A stretch of DNA of 64,000 nt, from assembly GCA_964016875.1 (NCBI GenBank), contig OZ024724.1:11642501-11706500 (forward strand), written 5' to 3'. Numbering within the stretch: the first letter of the stretch is position 1; each line of letters opens with the position of its first letter. Position numbers and translations under genes: made by a program. Below are positions 45,501-55,728 of the stretch, one piece after another. The notes under the pieces are model-generated. The model saw only the letters and a list, made by a program, of their open reading frames with translations, made no database searches and was not told where the DNA came from. This DNA comes from Fallopia convolvulus (lineage: Eukaryota > Streptophyta > Magnoliopsida > Caryophyllales > Polygonaceae).

Positions 45501-46689
45501 AATTTCCCCTTGTGACCTTTATATTTCATTCCGTGAAAATTCTCGATGTTGGGAACTTCATGTATGCTTAAATAAAAATGAACCTAGGAAAAATTGATTG
45601 CTAGAAATAACGACTATTGTTAGCATAGTACGCTTTACATTCCTATGTTAGAATTATTATGCTAGTGTGATTGTTATCTTTGTTGTTTGCGATCTCGCTC
45701 AGAGATCAACGTCGAACGAACTAGAGAGGGGCACGGAATAGCCGACGCCTCTATATCACCTTACTAAGTCGTATGTCCATACGACTTTCGGGATCACGAT
45801 CCCATCCGCTCCGATTCCAAGGAGGGATGTGCGCACTCTAGCTAAGTGCCGGGAAACTGAAGTTCTCCCTCGGTGGCTTGGATTATCTGTGTCCCACCAC
45901 TTTATCTTAAAAAAATCATTAACGAAATCGAATACTTTTCATCACTATATAAGATAAGTGCCCAATGCACCCTAAGATACCAAAACCGGACCAGTCTCAA
46001 ATGATCGATCCGGCTCTCGGTCCGCTCAGGACCCGAGGGGTTTTGAACTTGTATTAATTAATGAAGTTCCCAACATAATTTCTACTCCAAAGAAGTCTAC
46101 AATCTAGTAGCTCTTCTGTCGCTTATCGAGTTATCTTCGTTTAAGATATACTCTCATTTGAACCATTAAGCTCCACATAAACAAGCCTTATCGTATAGCC
46201 CCATCGTAAACACAACCCTAATATCTCTTTTGATAATACTTGAAATTACCAAAATACCTTCGGGAAGTTCCATTCCCGCTTGCTTAGTCTCTTAGACTAA
46301 TTCTTCTTTTCTGCATGTTTGCTTGGCATTCTCTCGCCCCTCGCGAATTATGTTAGAATCTAGGAATCTCTTCAAGGCGTGAAGTGAAGACGAAGGAAGG
46401 ACGAGGATTTTCAAGATGTACTTCTCATATCATTTTGTTTTACTTTCGCTATATTTGAAGGACAAGTTAGTTTTGCGTTTCATTTCCGAACAACATTATG
46501 TTTAAAGCACTATAAGATGTTTTGTACAAACCAAGTCTCTTTCGAGAGCACCCTTTTTATTTTATGAATTATATTTATTTCCGCATTTAATAACGTTCTA
46601 TATCATTCTAAAAGCCTTGGGTGACTTTGGACGGTAAAGTCCGAGGTCACTGACGGTAATACCCAATGTTGTAAAATAGGGGTGTTACA
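42536..46689. mobile_element. Very long solo LTR (4154 bp) in the Tekay-like pol
   Basis: Direct repeats GATAT (42531-42535 and 46690-46694) flank TGTAATATCC...GGGGTGTTACA. Deleting the insert and one repeat restores the pol frame (E-D-I-H-M-T-S-V). The block has no retrotransposon protein. A TATAAAAAGGGCC at about 43154-43166 with a pyrimidine-rich leader (to about 43480) suggests plus orientation, while the TGTAACACCCC start on the minus strand would suggest the opposite. The interior (43500-46300) is very AT-rich with degenerate repeats around CCTAAGTGTAAA. Long LTRs occur in Ty3/gypsy Tat/Ogre and Tekay clades; which one is unclear. Confidence 0.8.
42800..42912 (-). mobile_element. tRNA-derived SINE-like segment
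   Basis: On the minus strand TTGGTCTAGCGGGAG fits a pol III box A and GGGTTCAAATCCCGG fits box B, about 45 bp apart. The two do not fold into a full tRNA cloverleaf, so a SINE head or a tRNA-like relic is more likely than a tRNA gene. It lies in the 5' part of the solo LTR. Confidence 0.4.
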
Positions 46690-47233
46690 GATATACACAT
46701 GACTTCAGTGTTAAATTTGATTGCTTTGCGAGGTCTAAATGATAGATTGCAGTTTGACATAGATCGAGTATTGATTGCTATTTTTGAGATTTGGCCAGTG
46801 CTAAGATAGAAAACTAAAGATGCACAAGTAAGAGATGGAAAGTTGATAGAAATTATAGAACTTGTTTGATAAGGTAGAGATATGCCACTTGTTATTCACG
46901 ATGACATATTGATGTTTGGCATACAGAATAGCATTATCTTCAGAATTAGCTCAGATTCATGATATTCTACATGTTATCATGTTGCTACAATATTGATCTG
47001 ATCCATCACATGTTAAATGATTTAGAAGTATAGCTTGTAAAAATCTGAGATACATAGAGGAATCGATCATGATAGCAGATGAAAGTGTCAAACAGTTACA
47101 GATTGAGATTTTGAAAATAATTTAGAAGAATCATGGTATAGAGGAAACGACTTGTGAAACTAAGGTCAAGATGAGAAAGTGATATGAAGAGATAGCAAAT
47201 TTTGAGGACAAAATACTTATAGACGGGGAGGAT
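46690..47233 (+). pseudogene. Tekay-like integrase lead-in and pol C-terminus, core deleted
   Basis: Reading resumes as LNLIALRGLNDRLQFDID and RDGKLIEII, the region just before the integrase zinc finger. It then jumps to the C-terminal part (HDILHVIMLL, NHGIEETTCE, DEKILID-like end), so the HHCC finger and DDE core are missing. The frame ends against GACGGGGAGGAT, a polypurine tract directly before the 3' LTR at 47234. Several stops are present. Confidence 0.7.
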
Positions 47234-48711
47234 TGTAACATCCCCGACCAAAGTGCATACGTCATTCTGCATTCATATAATATTAAGAGCATATGCATAG
47301 CATATTGACATGATATATAATGAGCTCTTAAAAGTAATATTTATTTTCGAATTAAACTTATTATATTTTAAAAAAGTTTTTAATTAAAAGTTAATTATTA
47401 ATTATTTCAGGATACAGTTTATAGTAAACGAGATTTTAGGGTAAAAAGTGCGATTTTGACAAAGTTTTAGCCAACTTTCCAATTCTTGCCGACTAAGACT
47501 TCCTTGAATGGATATATATATTCTCCATGTTCTTTATTTTGTAATATGGAGCAACAAAAAAAAAACAAGAAGAAGTTTGTTGGTTTTGAGTTTATTTGTT
47601 GGATTTGGTATAAAATCTCTTCTATTGGGTTTTAATCTCGAAGTACAAGCTTGATTTGGTAAGTTTTAATTAGTTAATGGTTTATCTGGATTTTCTAATT
47701 TTTCCAGATCTAGATCTACAGTTGATTTTGATTAGAAAATCAGTCGATTTATAGTTCTTAGAGGGTGTTTTCGATATTGGATTTATATTAGGAAAAAGAT
47801 TTCAGAGTAATTTTATCTTTTTGCTTTGTAATGATATCATGGGGACTTTTGATCATGTTTTACATAAAGGTTTGAACTAGAAAAATGTTCTTCTATATAT
47901 ATAGTTTATTGTTGTCAAGTTTTAAGGGATTTGGAATTATATGCAATAAGTTAAAATGCATTCTGGTATTTCATTGCATTTGGGGTTAAAGTTTATAAGA
48001 GTAATTAGCCTAATTTGTATTGGGTTATATATAGGAGCACAAGTCATAGATCGTGGTCAAAGAGAAAGGGAAGAGATATATCTGTCCTAAACAGGTGAGT
48101 ATAGACTGGAGATTCAATCATATGTTCTATATGAGCTATATGGATATATGTGCTATATTAGCTATATGGATATATATGTTATATGGATTATATGGATATA
48201 TGTGTTTTATATGATAGCTCTGAAATTTCCAGAGTTGTTTGCACATAAAGTATGCTAACAAATGGCATATGATATATGGTCACATGATGCATTTGATTGC
48301 ATAGCATATTTCAATGAGATTAAAAGGACTTGTGATTGTCTTGCCCTGAATTTGTATTACAGGACCTACGGGTCATATAGGATATTCGGATTATACAGGA
48401 TCTTAGGATCAATACAAGATCTACAGATCATACAAGACCCGCGGGGCATAATTAAAGTGAACATAAGAGTCCATATACAGTAAACCCGAGGCAGATTCAG
48501 GCTTGAACAGTTTACAGAATAATAAATCGGATACATCGGCATTTTCATTTGCATAGTAAATTCCTATATGACATATGTATAATATGTATTTATATGTACG
48601 TGGACTAAATGTTTGACTCTGTGTGAAATAATTGATGATGGTTTATATTCACTGAGTATGATACTCACCAAAATCGCAAAACAATTTTTCAGGTTTAGTT
48701 AGAACTTAATT
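47234..48711 (+). repeat. Tekay-like 3' LTR, right end deleted
   Basis: It is collinear with 38882-40393 and ends abruptly at GTTAGAACTTA. About 300 bp present at the end of the 5' LTR are missing. Confidence 0.85.
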
Positions 48712-48731
48712 GATGATGGTTTATATTCCCC
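48710..48731 (+). other. Filler DNA at a deletion junction
   Basis: AATTGATGATGGTTTATATT followed by C repeats a segment found about 80 bp upstream (near 48630-48651) inside the same LTR. It joins the truncated Tekay-like LTR to Sirevirus sequence (CCCCTTAGCC). It matches the right LTR (GGTTTAT) rather than the left one (GGGTTAT). Confidence 0.7.
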
Positions 48732-49020
48732 TTAGCCAAAGTTCCTTCTGTATTTCCTGGATAGAGCGCATCTCTGCATTTTTCCTAACTTACCCCTTTA
48801 TACATGATCAAAAGGTCAACAATCATCAAACAAAAACATAGAGCAAATGCACAAATTCAATTGAAACTTAAACCATTCATAAGCAAAAGATAGTTATTAT
48901 TATAGATAATTGTCGCGGGGATCACAACCAAAGAAAAAAACATTAAAAAGTCTTAACATCCAAGAAGAAAAAAACATTAAACTAGGGATAGATAGGCTAA
49001 GGAACTAGAGAGGGTCCACA

Positions 49021-50526
49021 TCATGGTTCGGAGGAGGTGGAAACAACAACAACAGTGTCAGTGTCTCTCTTAGCCAGGTAAACAATAATGGTACTCAGCT
49101 GAGAGGAAATCTTTTGAAGCTCAGACAACATCTTAGCAGTAACATCTTCACTCATCGAAGAACTCCCAACGTCCATCTGGGCACTCTTCTTTGCAGTTGT
49201 TCCCTTTGAATCACCTTGAAAGTTTATCCTCGAGATATTGCGCATATTCAAGGGTAATCCAAAGAACTCTTCACTTGAAGGCTTGTAAGCCTTTCTCTCC
49301 TTCTGAATGGCCTTTATAAATTGGGGATAAGGCAGGCCATGTTTCTTCCCAGTGCACTTAGCCATTTGCCTTATCACTAACTTCGGAAGACTGATTCGTT
49401 CCCTCCTCAGAAACTTGTCCAGCAGAATCATGTCATTGATAGTGACTGTGGTTCGTTTCTCCAGCCTAGGAACAATAACCTTGATCAGAAACTGATGCGC
49501 AATCGTTGCAGTGTAGCTCAAATCATTTGTGGACTAAGGACCAACATCAGACGCCTTTCCCATGACACACTTAATAAGTTGAGCTTTGTTCATTGGCCAG
49601 GTGCTCGAAGTATACACATCACTGTAACCCTCAGCAAGAGCATTCCGAATCTTGGCAACAAACCCTAGAGAAATGGAAATCTCCTTCCCACAAATAGTAG
49701 CAAATCCCATTGGACCAGTCACAAGATCAACAAGTTGGTAGGAAGCAAAGAATTGAGCAAGGAGAGACACATCTACCTTGACACCAAAAGCACAAATCGT
49801 CTCCCATCCTTGAAATTTGAGAAGTTCCCAGAATTCCTCCAAGTCATGCCCTTTTAGGAATTCATCGTTGATCACCAGAGGAGCGACGACCTTCTTTGAA
49901 ACCTTTTTAGATCTGGGCTTAGGTTCCATTGGTAGTTTCCCTTTTGCCTTGGCAGACTTGAGGTATGTTCCAACCTCTTCTTCCAACTCCTCCACTTCCT
50001 CATCTCCATCATCACCAGACTCCTTCTTTTCTTCTTCCTCGACCTCTTTAGACTCAAAACCAACCTCCTTCTCGTCTTCTTCAGGATGTTCTTCCTCAGA
50101 TGACTCCTGAGTCACCGGTTTCTTTGAAACGGTGGAGAGAATGTTGTACTTAGTTCCTGTGGGGTCAGGCTTCGCCTTTTTGGATGCAGGCGAAGGGGTT
50201 CCATCCGACTCAGAGATATGAAAGATCTCATAGGGGTGAGGAGGAACCTGCTTACTTGCCTTTCGCTTGCCACGACTTGTTGGATTGCCCATCCTGGTCG
50301 CATATGCACGGGCAAAGTTTCCACCTTTTCTTGATGAATGGTTTCCTTAGGAGGCGAGTTCACCTCTTCCTTTTCAGACTCACCCTTGCCTTCCTTCCCG
50401 TCCCCTGTTTCAGCAGGCTTGTCAAAGGGGTTTTCGGAAGGGACCATTGATTGATCCTTCTCAGATTCCTTGGCCAGAGTCTCCTTTTCTGACGAGACCT
50501 TACCAACGATTGCTACAACGATGTCG
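49021..50526 (-). pseudogene. Sirevirus env-like ORF, distal part
   Basis: Two collinear minus-strand frames (50292-49534 and 49521-49021) are separated by one TAG after VGP and preceded by a frameshift near 50310. A Glu/Ser-rich acidic segment leads into a globular part (GWETICAFGVKVDVSLLAQF, GPMGFATICGKEISISLGF, STWPMNKAQLIKCVMG, TVTINDMILLDKFLRRE). This resembles the putative plant transposon protein domain often found in the extra ORF of Sireviruses. A coiled-coil-like tail (MLSELQKISSQLSTIIVYL) ends it. No signal peptide or clear membrane anchor is seen. The upstream part of the ORF lies at 60184-60333, across Athila 3. About 290 bp after the stop (48732-49020) hold the 3' trailer and PPT. 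Confidence 0.6.
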
Positions 50527-50531
50527 GTAAT

Positions 50532-51935
50532 TGATGTCTCTTTATTTGGTGGTGTTTTTATATATGATGTACTTTGTAAATATGTTTCTTTTTCCCATTT
50601 TCTTGTGTGTTTTGTTCCTTTTTAGCTTAGTTCCCGTATTTCTATGAGATTCAGAGACTATGCGCGTTTTATGTGTTTTGTAGGTGTTTTGGCATCGATT
50701 AAGGGTCGTTTTGAAGGTGAATCGGAACATGGAGCAAGGCCCGAGCTTAAGAGGGAAAGAGAGGAGAATCCATGAAGAAGAACAAGAGAAAAGCCAACAA
50801 GAAGAACGTGGAACGAGGTCCGGACCGAGCTGGAACCAACGTCGGGCCCGAAGAAGAGTTTTCGACCTCGGACCGACTTGCACAGTAAGTCGGGCCCGAG
50901 GTTGCTCCGTGTCGGTCCGAGTCGGTCGCTGACTGCTTGGGCTCCAAGGCACGAAATAGTAAACTACCACTTTTGCCCCTCATCTATAAAGGCTCTCTTA
51001 TCTTCTAATTTAGGGGGGTTCCCACACTTAGCAAGGAACCAACCCTCAAAAACTCTCAAGAGGATACTTGGAGAGCAAGGAGGAAGGAGAGGAGAAGGAG
51101 AAGAGAGAGAATCGACCATAGAGAGGGAGATTTGATAGGTTTGGTTGATAGATTAGCTTTGCCTTGTTTTGATTTTGTGGATTTGGAAACCTTTGATTGG
51201 AGTTTGTGGATTGCTTTTGATTTGTGAATGAAACTTTGCTTTGGTTTGAGATTGATGATGTTGATTGCTTTGCTTTTTGATTTGTTTGCTTTCTTTGTTT
51301 GCCATATGGAGTAGATCTCCTTGATCTTGGGTTATGGGGGAAAACTCTAGCTAGGTTGGGCTAGAAACCCCAATTCCATAGCCTTGAGTGCTTGATCTAG
51401 GAACCCACTCTACATAGAGCTACAATTCCTTACGAAAGTAAGGAATCAAGGCTTGTGATTGGCAAAGTAGCGAAAGTGAACATTTGTCCATCTCAAGACC
51501 TTGCTTCGAAGGGGATTTCCCCAATGATCGATGTGTAGAAGTGGTTGGAACGAGGGCGAAAGCACTCGATCCTATTCCGATCATCACTTATTGCTTAAAT
51601 TGGGGTGGAAAAGCATTAATCTACTAGAGAAGGAACCCAAAATCCCAAGATCTACTTTCAATCTTTGAGTTCGACAAAACCCAGCTACATCGGGCCCGAC
51701 TTGCCCTACGTCGGTCCCGACTTCCCTCTTGTCGCCAACATCGGGCCCGACGTGACACTTGTGTCGGTCCCGACTGTTCTCTTTGTTTTCCTTTGTTTTA
51801 AGTTCTCCTTTACAGCTTTCTAGTGTCTAGGCACCTCAATCGAGTAGATTTCCCGAGCGTTCGACACCCACCACGTGCTACAACGGGGTCGGGTTATAAA
51901 TTGTATCTCTAGACCCTCGCACACACGAGCGATCA
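50532..51935 (+). repeat. LTR A (1404 bp), Athila 3
   Basis: Starts TGATGTCTCTTTATTTGG and ends GAGCGATCA. CTATAAAGG near 50983 is the TATA box. Palindromes lie at about 50820-50935 upstream of it and at 51690-51775 near the 3' end. Confidence 0.9.
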
Positions 51936-51941
51936 AAAGAT

Positions 51942-51958
51942 TGGCGCCGTTGCCGGGG
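51942..51958 (+). other. Primer-binding site of copy A
   Basis: TGGCGCCGTTGCCGGGG is a perfect complement of the tRNA-Asp 3' end as remembered, six bases after LTR A. Confidence 0.85.
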
Positions 51959-51990
51959 AAGTCTAAGTGCATTGAGTGCCAATTTGGTTT

Positions 51991-54168
51991 ATGCGAGCTC
52001 GTTCCTCCCGAGGAACACTTGAGCTTGAGTTTGTGAGTGATCCGGAAAGTATTCTCAAAGAAGCCCGAAGAAGGAAAAGGATGGAGAATCAAGCTCTCCA
52101 TGGTGATGAGGAGTTGGCTCGACTTAGGGCCGAAATGGCTAGATTGCAACTTGAGAAGGACAATCAAGAGGCGGTGGCAAGAAGAGAACGGGAGCAACGG
52201 ATGAGGGCCGAGGCTCAACTCAACGCTCTACCCCAGAATGCACGCCAATACATGCATCCGGAGTTGAGGGTACCCAAACCGGTTATTGTGCTTCCCGAGG
52301 TTACCAAGAATTTTGAGATCAAGACACAATTCATTTCCCTCATCAAGCGTGATCAATTCGAGGGCCGTCCACATGAGTGTCCCATAGAGCATGTCAAACG
52401 CTTTGTGGACATGTGTGAGACGATCTCTACCGATGAGGAGACGTTGGAGTATGTGCTTCTAAAGGCGTTCAAGTGGTCACTTGGGGGAAAGGCCACACAT
52501 TGGCTCGAGAGCCAAGCCCCTAGGTCAATCACAACTTGGAAGGCGCTCTATGATGCTTTCTTGATGATGTTCTTCCCGCCCTCAAAGACAACCGAGCTAA
52601 GAAGGAAGATTGCAAGCTTTCAACAAGGTCCGAATGAGCCTCTCTTCGAAGCATGGGACCGTTTCAAGGAGATGTTGCGCTAATGTCCTACTCATGGCCA
52701 ACAACCTTATGTGCTCCAAGACATCTTTTTCCAAGGAATCAATCCGGCAATGAAGGACAAGCTCAATCTCCACACCGATTGTGGGTTCATAGACTTGACA
52801 CCGGATCAAGCTTGGGAGCTAGTTGACAAGATATCCGATTATGAGGCCATGTATGGGGTGAGTCAAGCTAGCAAAGAAGTGAAAGTTCAAGGTGAAGGTG
52901 CAAGGAAGTTATATGATCCAAAGGGAGAAGACATTGACAAGGATGTGAAGCTCCAATTCCTTGAAGGTGAAGTGAGCAAGCTTAAGAGGCAAGTCCACTA
53001 CTACAAGCAAAATGCTAGAGCTTGTGAGGAGTGTGGATCCTTTGCACATGCTACACAAGTTTGTCCGAATGAGAGCCAAGTGCGCTTGGCCGAGCAAATT
53101 GAGGAGGCAAACTATGTTAAAGGAAATTTCGGTGGAAGAGGCAACTTCAACAATGGTGGTAATGGCCGGTGGAACAACGGTCAAGCTCAAGGCTACAACA
53201 ACAACTTCAACCAAAACGAGCCAAGGGCGCCGCAACCACCACCATATAGGCCACCGAGATTCAATGATCTACAATCATTTGCTCAAGAGATGAGAGATGG
53301 GTTCAAGGAGATGAGGACCCAATTCAATAAGTTTGGTGCATGGAGGAGGCAAGTCGACAATCAATTTGCCCAAATTGCAACTCAAGCCCCGAGAGAATGG
53401 GAGACTTCCGGGCCGACCCGAGGAGAACCCCCGAGCTCAAAACAATCAAAATAAAGTCCGGGCAATTGGATTGAGAAGTGGTCGAAACCTACCCGAGCCA
53501 CACATGCCTAAGAAGAACGAAGAGAGCCGGACCGACTTACCCAGCAAGTCGGGTCTGACGTTCCCTGAAGTCGATCCAGCAGGAAGATCAACTACTCTAC
53601 CCCGGACCGAGGTTGAGAGTAAGTCAGGCCCGACGTACCCAGATGTCGATCCGACTACTCTGGCTCAGCTCTGCCCCAGGACCGTGACACACGACATCGG
53701 GCCCGACGTGGTGCCTAAGTCAGTCCAACCAGGAAATGTTGCAAGTGAAAGGGGGAAGTCCAAGGAGGTTGATCCAAGCAAGATTCAAGGTGCAACAACA
53801 CTTCCATATCCCTCAAAGAAGCCGAAAGATGTTGTTGAGAACAAGTTCAAGAGGTTCCTCAAACTCTTGCAAGGTTTGAACATCTCTATCCCGTTCACCG
53901 ATGCATTGAGCGAGATGCCATCCTATGCCAAGTTTTTAAAGGAGATTTTGAGCAAGAAGAGGTCCATAGTTGAAATGCAAGATGAGGTCAAGACCTTGGA
54001 ATTACCGCAAAAGCTAGGAGATCCCGGTCGCTTTGCTATAACCATTGGTGTGGGATCTCAAAACTTCCAAGCCTTATGTGACCTTGGGGCAAGTATTTCG
54101 GTGATGCCCGCTAGCATTTGGAGAAGGGAAAATTTAGGTGAAATTGAGCCGGCCGATATGTCCCTAAC
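51991..54168 (+). pseudogene. Copy A gag-protease, truncated and broken
   Basis: The ATG at 51991 lies just after an exact leader splice junction (51986/51987). The Gag core is clear (FISLIKRDQFEGRPHECP, KAFKWSLGGKATHWLE). A TAA at 52681-52683 (CAA in the other copies) stops it, a two-base loss in a GA run near 53390 shifts the frame, and the frame then runs on through the S-G-P-T linker into protease (ALCDLGAS). The CCHC knuckle (CEECGSFAHATQVC) is intact. At 54168 the coding sequence is cut by the first base of LTR B, before the protease flap. Confidence 0.85.
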
Positions 54169-55575
54169 TGATGTCTCTCTATTTTGTGGTGTTTTCATAT
54201 GTGATTTTCTTTGTAAATATGTTTCTTTTTCCCCTTTTCTTGTGCGTTTTGTTCCTTTTGAGCCTAGTTCCCGTATTTCTATGAGATTCGGAGACTACGC
54301 ACATTTTATGTGTTTTGTAGGTAATTTGGCATGAATCAAGGATCGATTTGAAGGAGGGTCGAGACATGGAGCAAAGGCCGAGCTAAAGCGGGAAGGAGAG
54401 AAGCAAGCCATGAAGAAGAACAAGAGAAGCCAACTAAGAAGAAGGTGGAACGAGGTCAGGACCGAGTTGCAACCACGTCGGGCCCGACTTTGAAGTCTCC
54501 AACCTCGAACCGAGTTGCACAGTAACTCGGGCCCGAGGTCTTCCATGTCGGTCCGAGTCGGTCACCGAACTACTTGGTCTCCAAGGCACGAATTTGTGGA
54601 CTTCCACTTTTACCCCTCATCTAATCTATAAAAGGCCCTCTTGTCTTCTAAGAAGGGGTTCCCTCACACACACACAAAAAGGGGGTTCCAAGGGAGCCAA
54701 GAGGATTCTTGGAGAGCAAGGAGGAAGGAGAGGAGAAGGAAGAGAGAGAGAATCGGCCAAGAGAGGAAGGTTTGATAGGTTTTGTTGATTGTTTAGCTTT
54801 CCTTTGTTTGATCTTGTGGATTTGAAAACCTTTGATTGGAATTTGTGGATTGCTTTGGATTTGAATGAAACTTTGCTTTGTTTTGAGATTGATGATGTTG
54901 ATTGCTTTCCCTTTTGATTTGTTTGCTTTCTTTGCTTGCTACATGGAGTAGATCTCCTTGATCTTGGGTTATGGGGGGAAAACCCTAGCTAGGTTTAGGC
55001 TAGAAACCCCAATTCCATAGCCTTGAGTGTTTGATCTAAGGAACCCACTCTACATAGAGCTACAATTCCTTGCGAAAGTTAGGAATCAAGGCTTGAGATT
55101 GGCAAAGTAGCGAAAGTGAACATGTGTCAATCTCAAGACCTCGCTTCGAAGGGGATTTCCCCATGGATCGAGGTGTAGATGTGGTTGGAACGAGGGCGAA
55201 AGCACTCGATCCTAGTCCGATCATCACTCTTTGCTTGAATTGGGGTGGAAAGGCCTTAATCTACTAGGGAAGGAACCCAAAAGCCCTAGATCTACTTTTA
55301 AATGCTTGAGTTCGACATCCCCAGCTACTTCGGGCCCGACTTACCCAGTGTCGGTCCCGACTTCCTCTTGTCGCCAACCTCGGGCCCGACGTGACCTCAG
55401 TGTCGGTCCCGACTGTTTTCTTTGTTTTCCTTTGTTTTATGCTCTCCTTTCTAGCTTCTTAGTATCTAGGCACATCGATCGAGTAGACTTCCCGAGTGTT
55501 CGACACCCACCACGTACTACAACGGGGTCGGGTTATAAATTGTATCTCTAGACCCTCGCATCCGAGAGGCGATCA
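54169..55575 (+). repeat. LTR B (1407 bp), same subfamily as Athila 2
   Basis: Starts TGATGTCTCTCTATTTTG inside copy A's protease and ends GCGATCA. The TATA box is CTATAAAAGG near 54626. Palindromes lie at 54467-54570 and 55325-55420. Confidence 0.9.
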
Positions 55576-55582
55576 AAAAGAT

Positions 55583-55599
55583 TGGCGCCGTTGTCGGGG
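55583..55599 (+). other. Primer-binding site of copy B
   Basis: TGGCGCCGTTGTCGGGG, tRNA-Asp type with one mismatch. Confidence 0.8.
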
Positions 55600-55627
55600 A
55601 AGTCTAAGTGCATTGAGTGCCAATTTG

Positions 55628-55724
55628 GTGAGTTTCTTGTGTTTTGGTAGTGATTTGGGTGAGGGAATAGCCCAAACCCTTTGTTTATTTTTGATATGTT
55701 TTGGTTTGTGTTTTTGCTTCATAG
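55628..55724 (+). other. Leader intron (97 bp) of copy B
   Basis: GTGAGT...TTCATAG between the primer site and the gag ATG at 55729. It is missing exactly in copy A and present, same length, in Athila 2. Confidence 0.75.
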
Positions 55725-55728
55725 GTGT

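Larger units (their letters stand above)
38882..48711 (+). mobile_element. Tekay-like chromovirus, defective, inserted in the Sirevirus LTR
   Basis: Two LTRs (38882-40691 and 47234-48711) share long identity and start TGTAACATCCCC. A tRNA-Met primer site follows the first. The interior keeps a protease end, RT and RNase H, a fragment of the integrase lead-in and the pol C-terminus; gag and the integrase core are deleted. A 4.15 kb solo LTR splits the interior. The right LTR lacks about 300 bp at its end, so no target duplication can be checked (left flank AAAAC). Clade assignment rests on RT similarity and LTR start. Confidence 0.8.
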
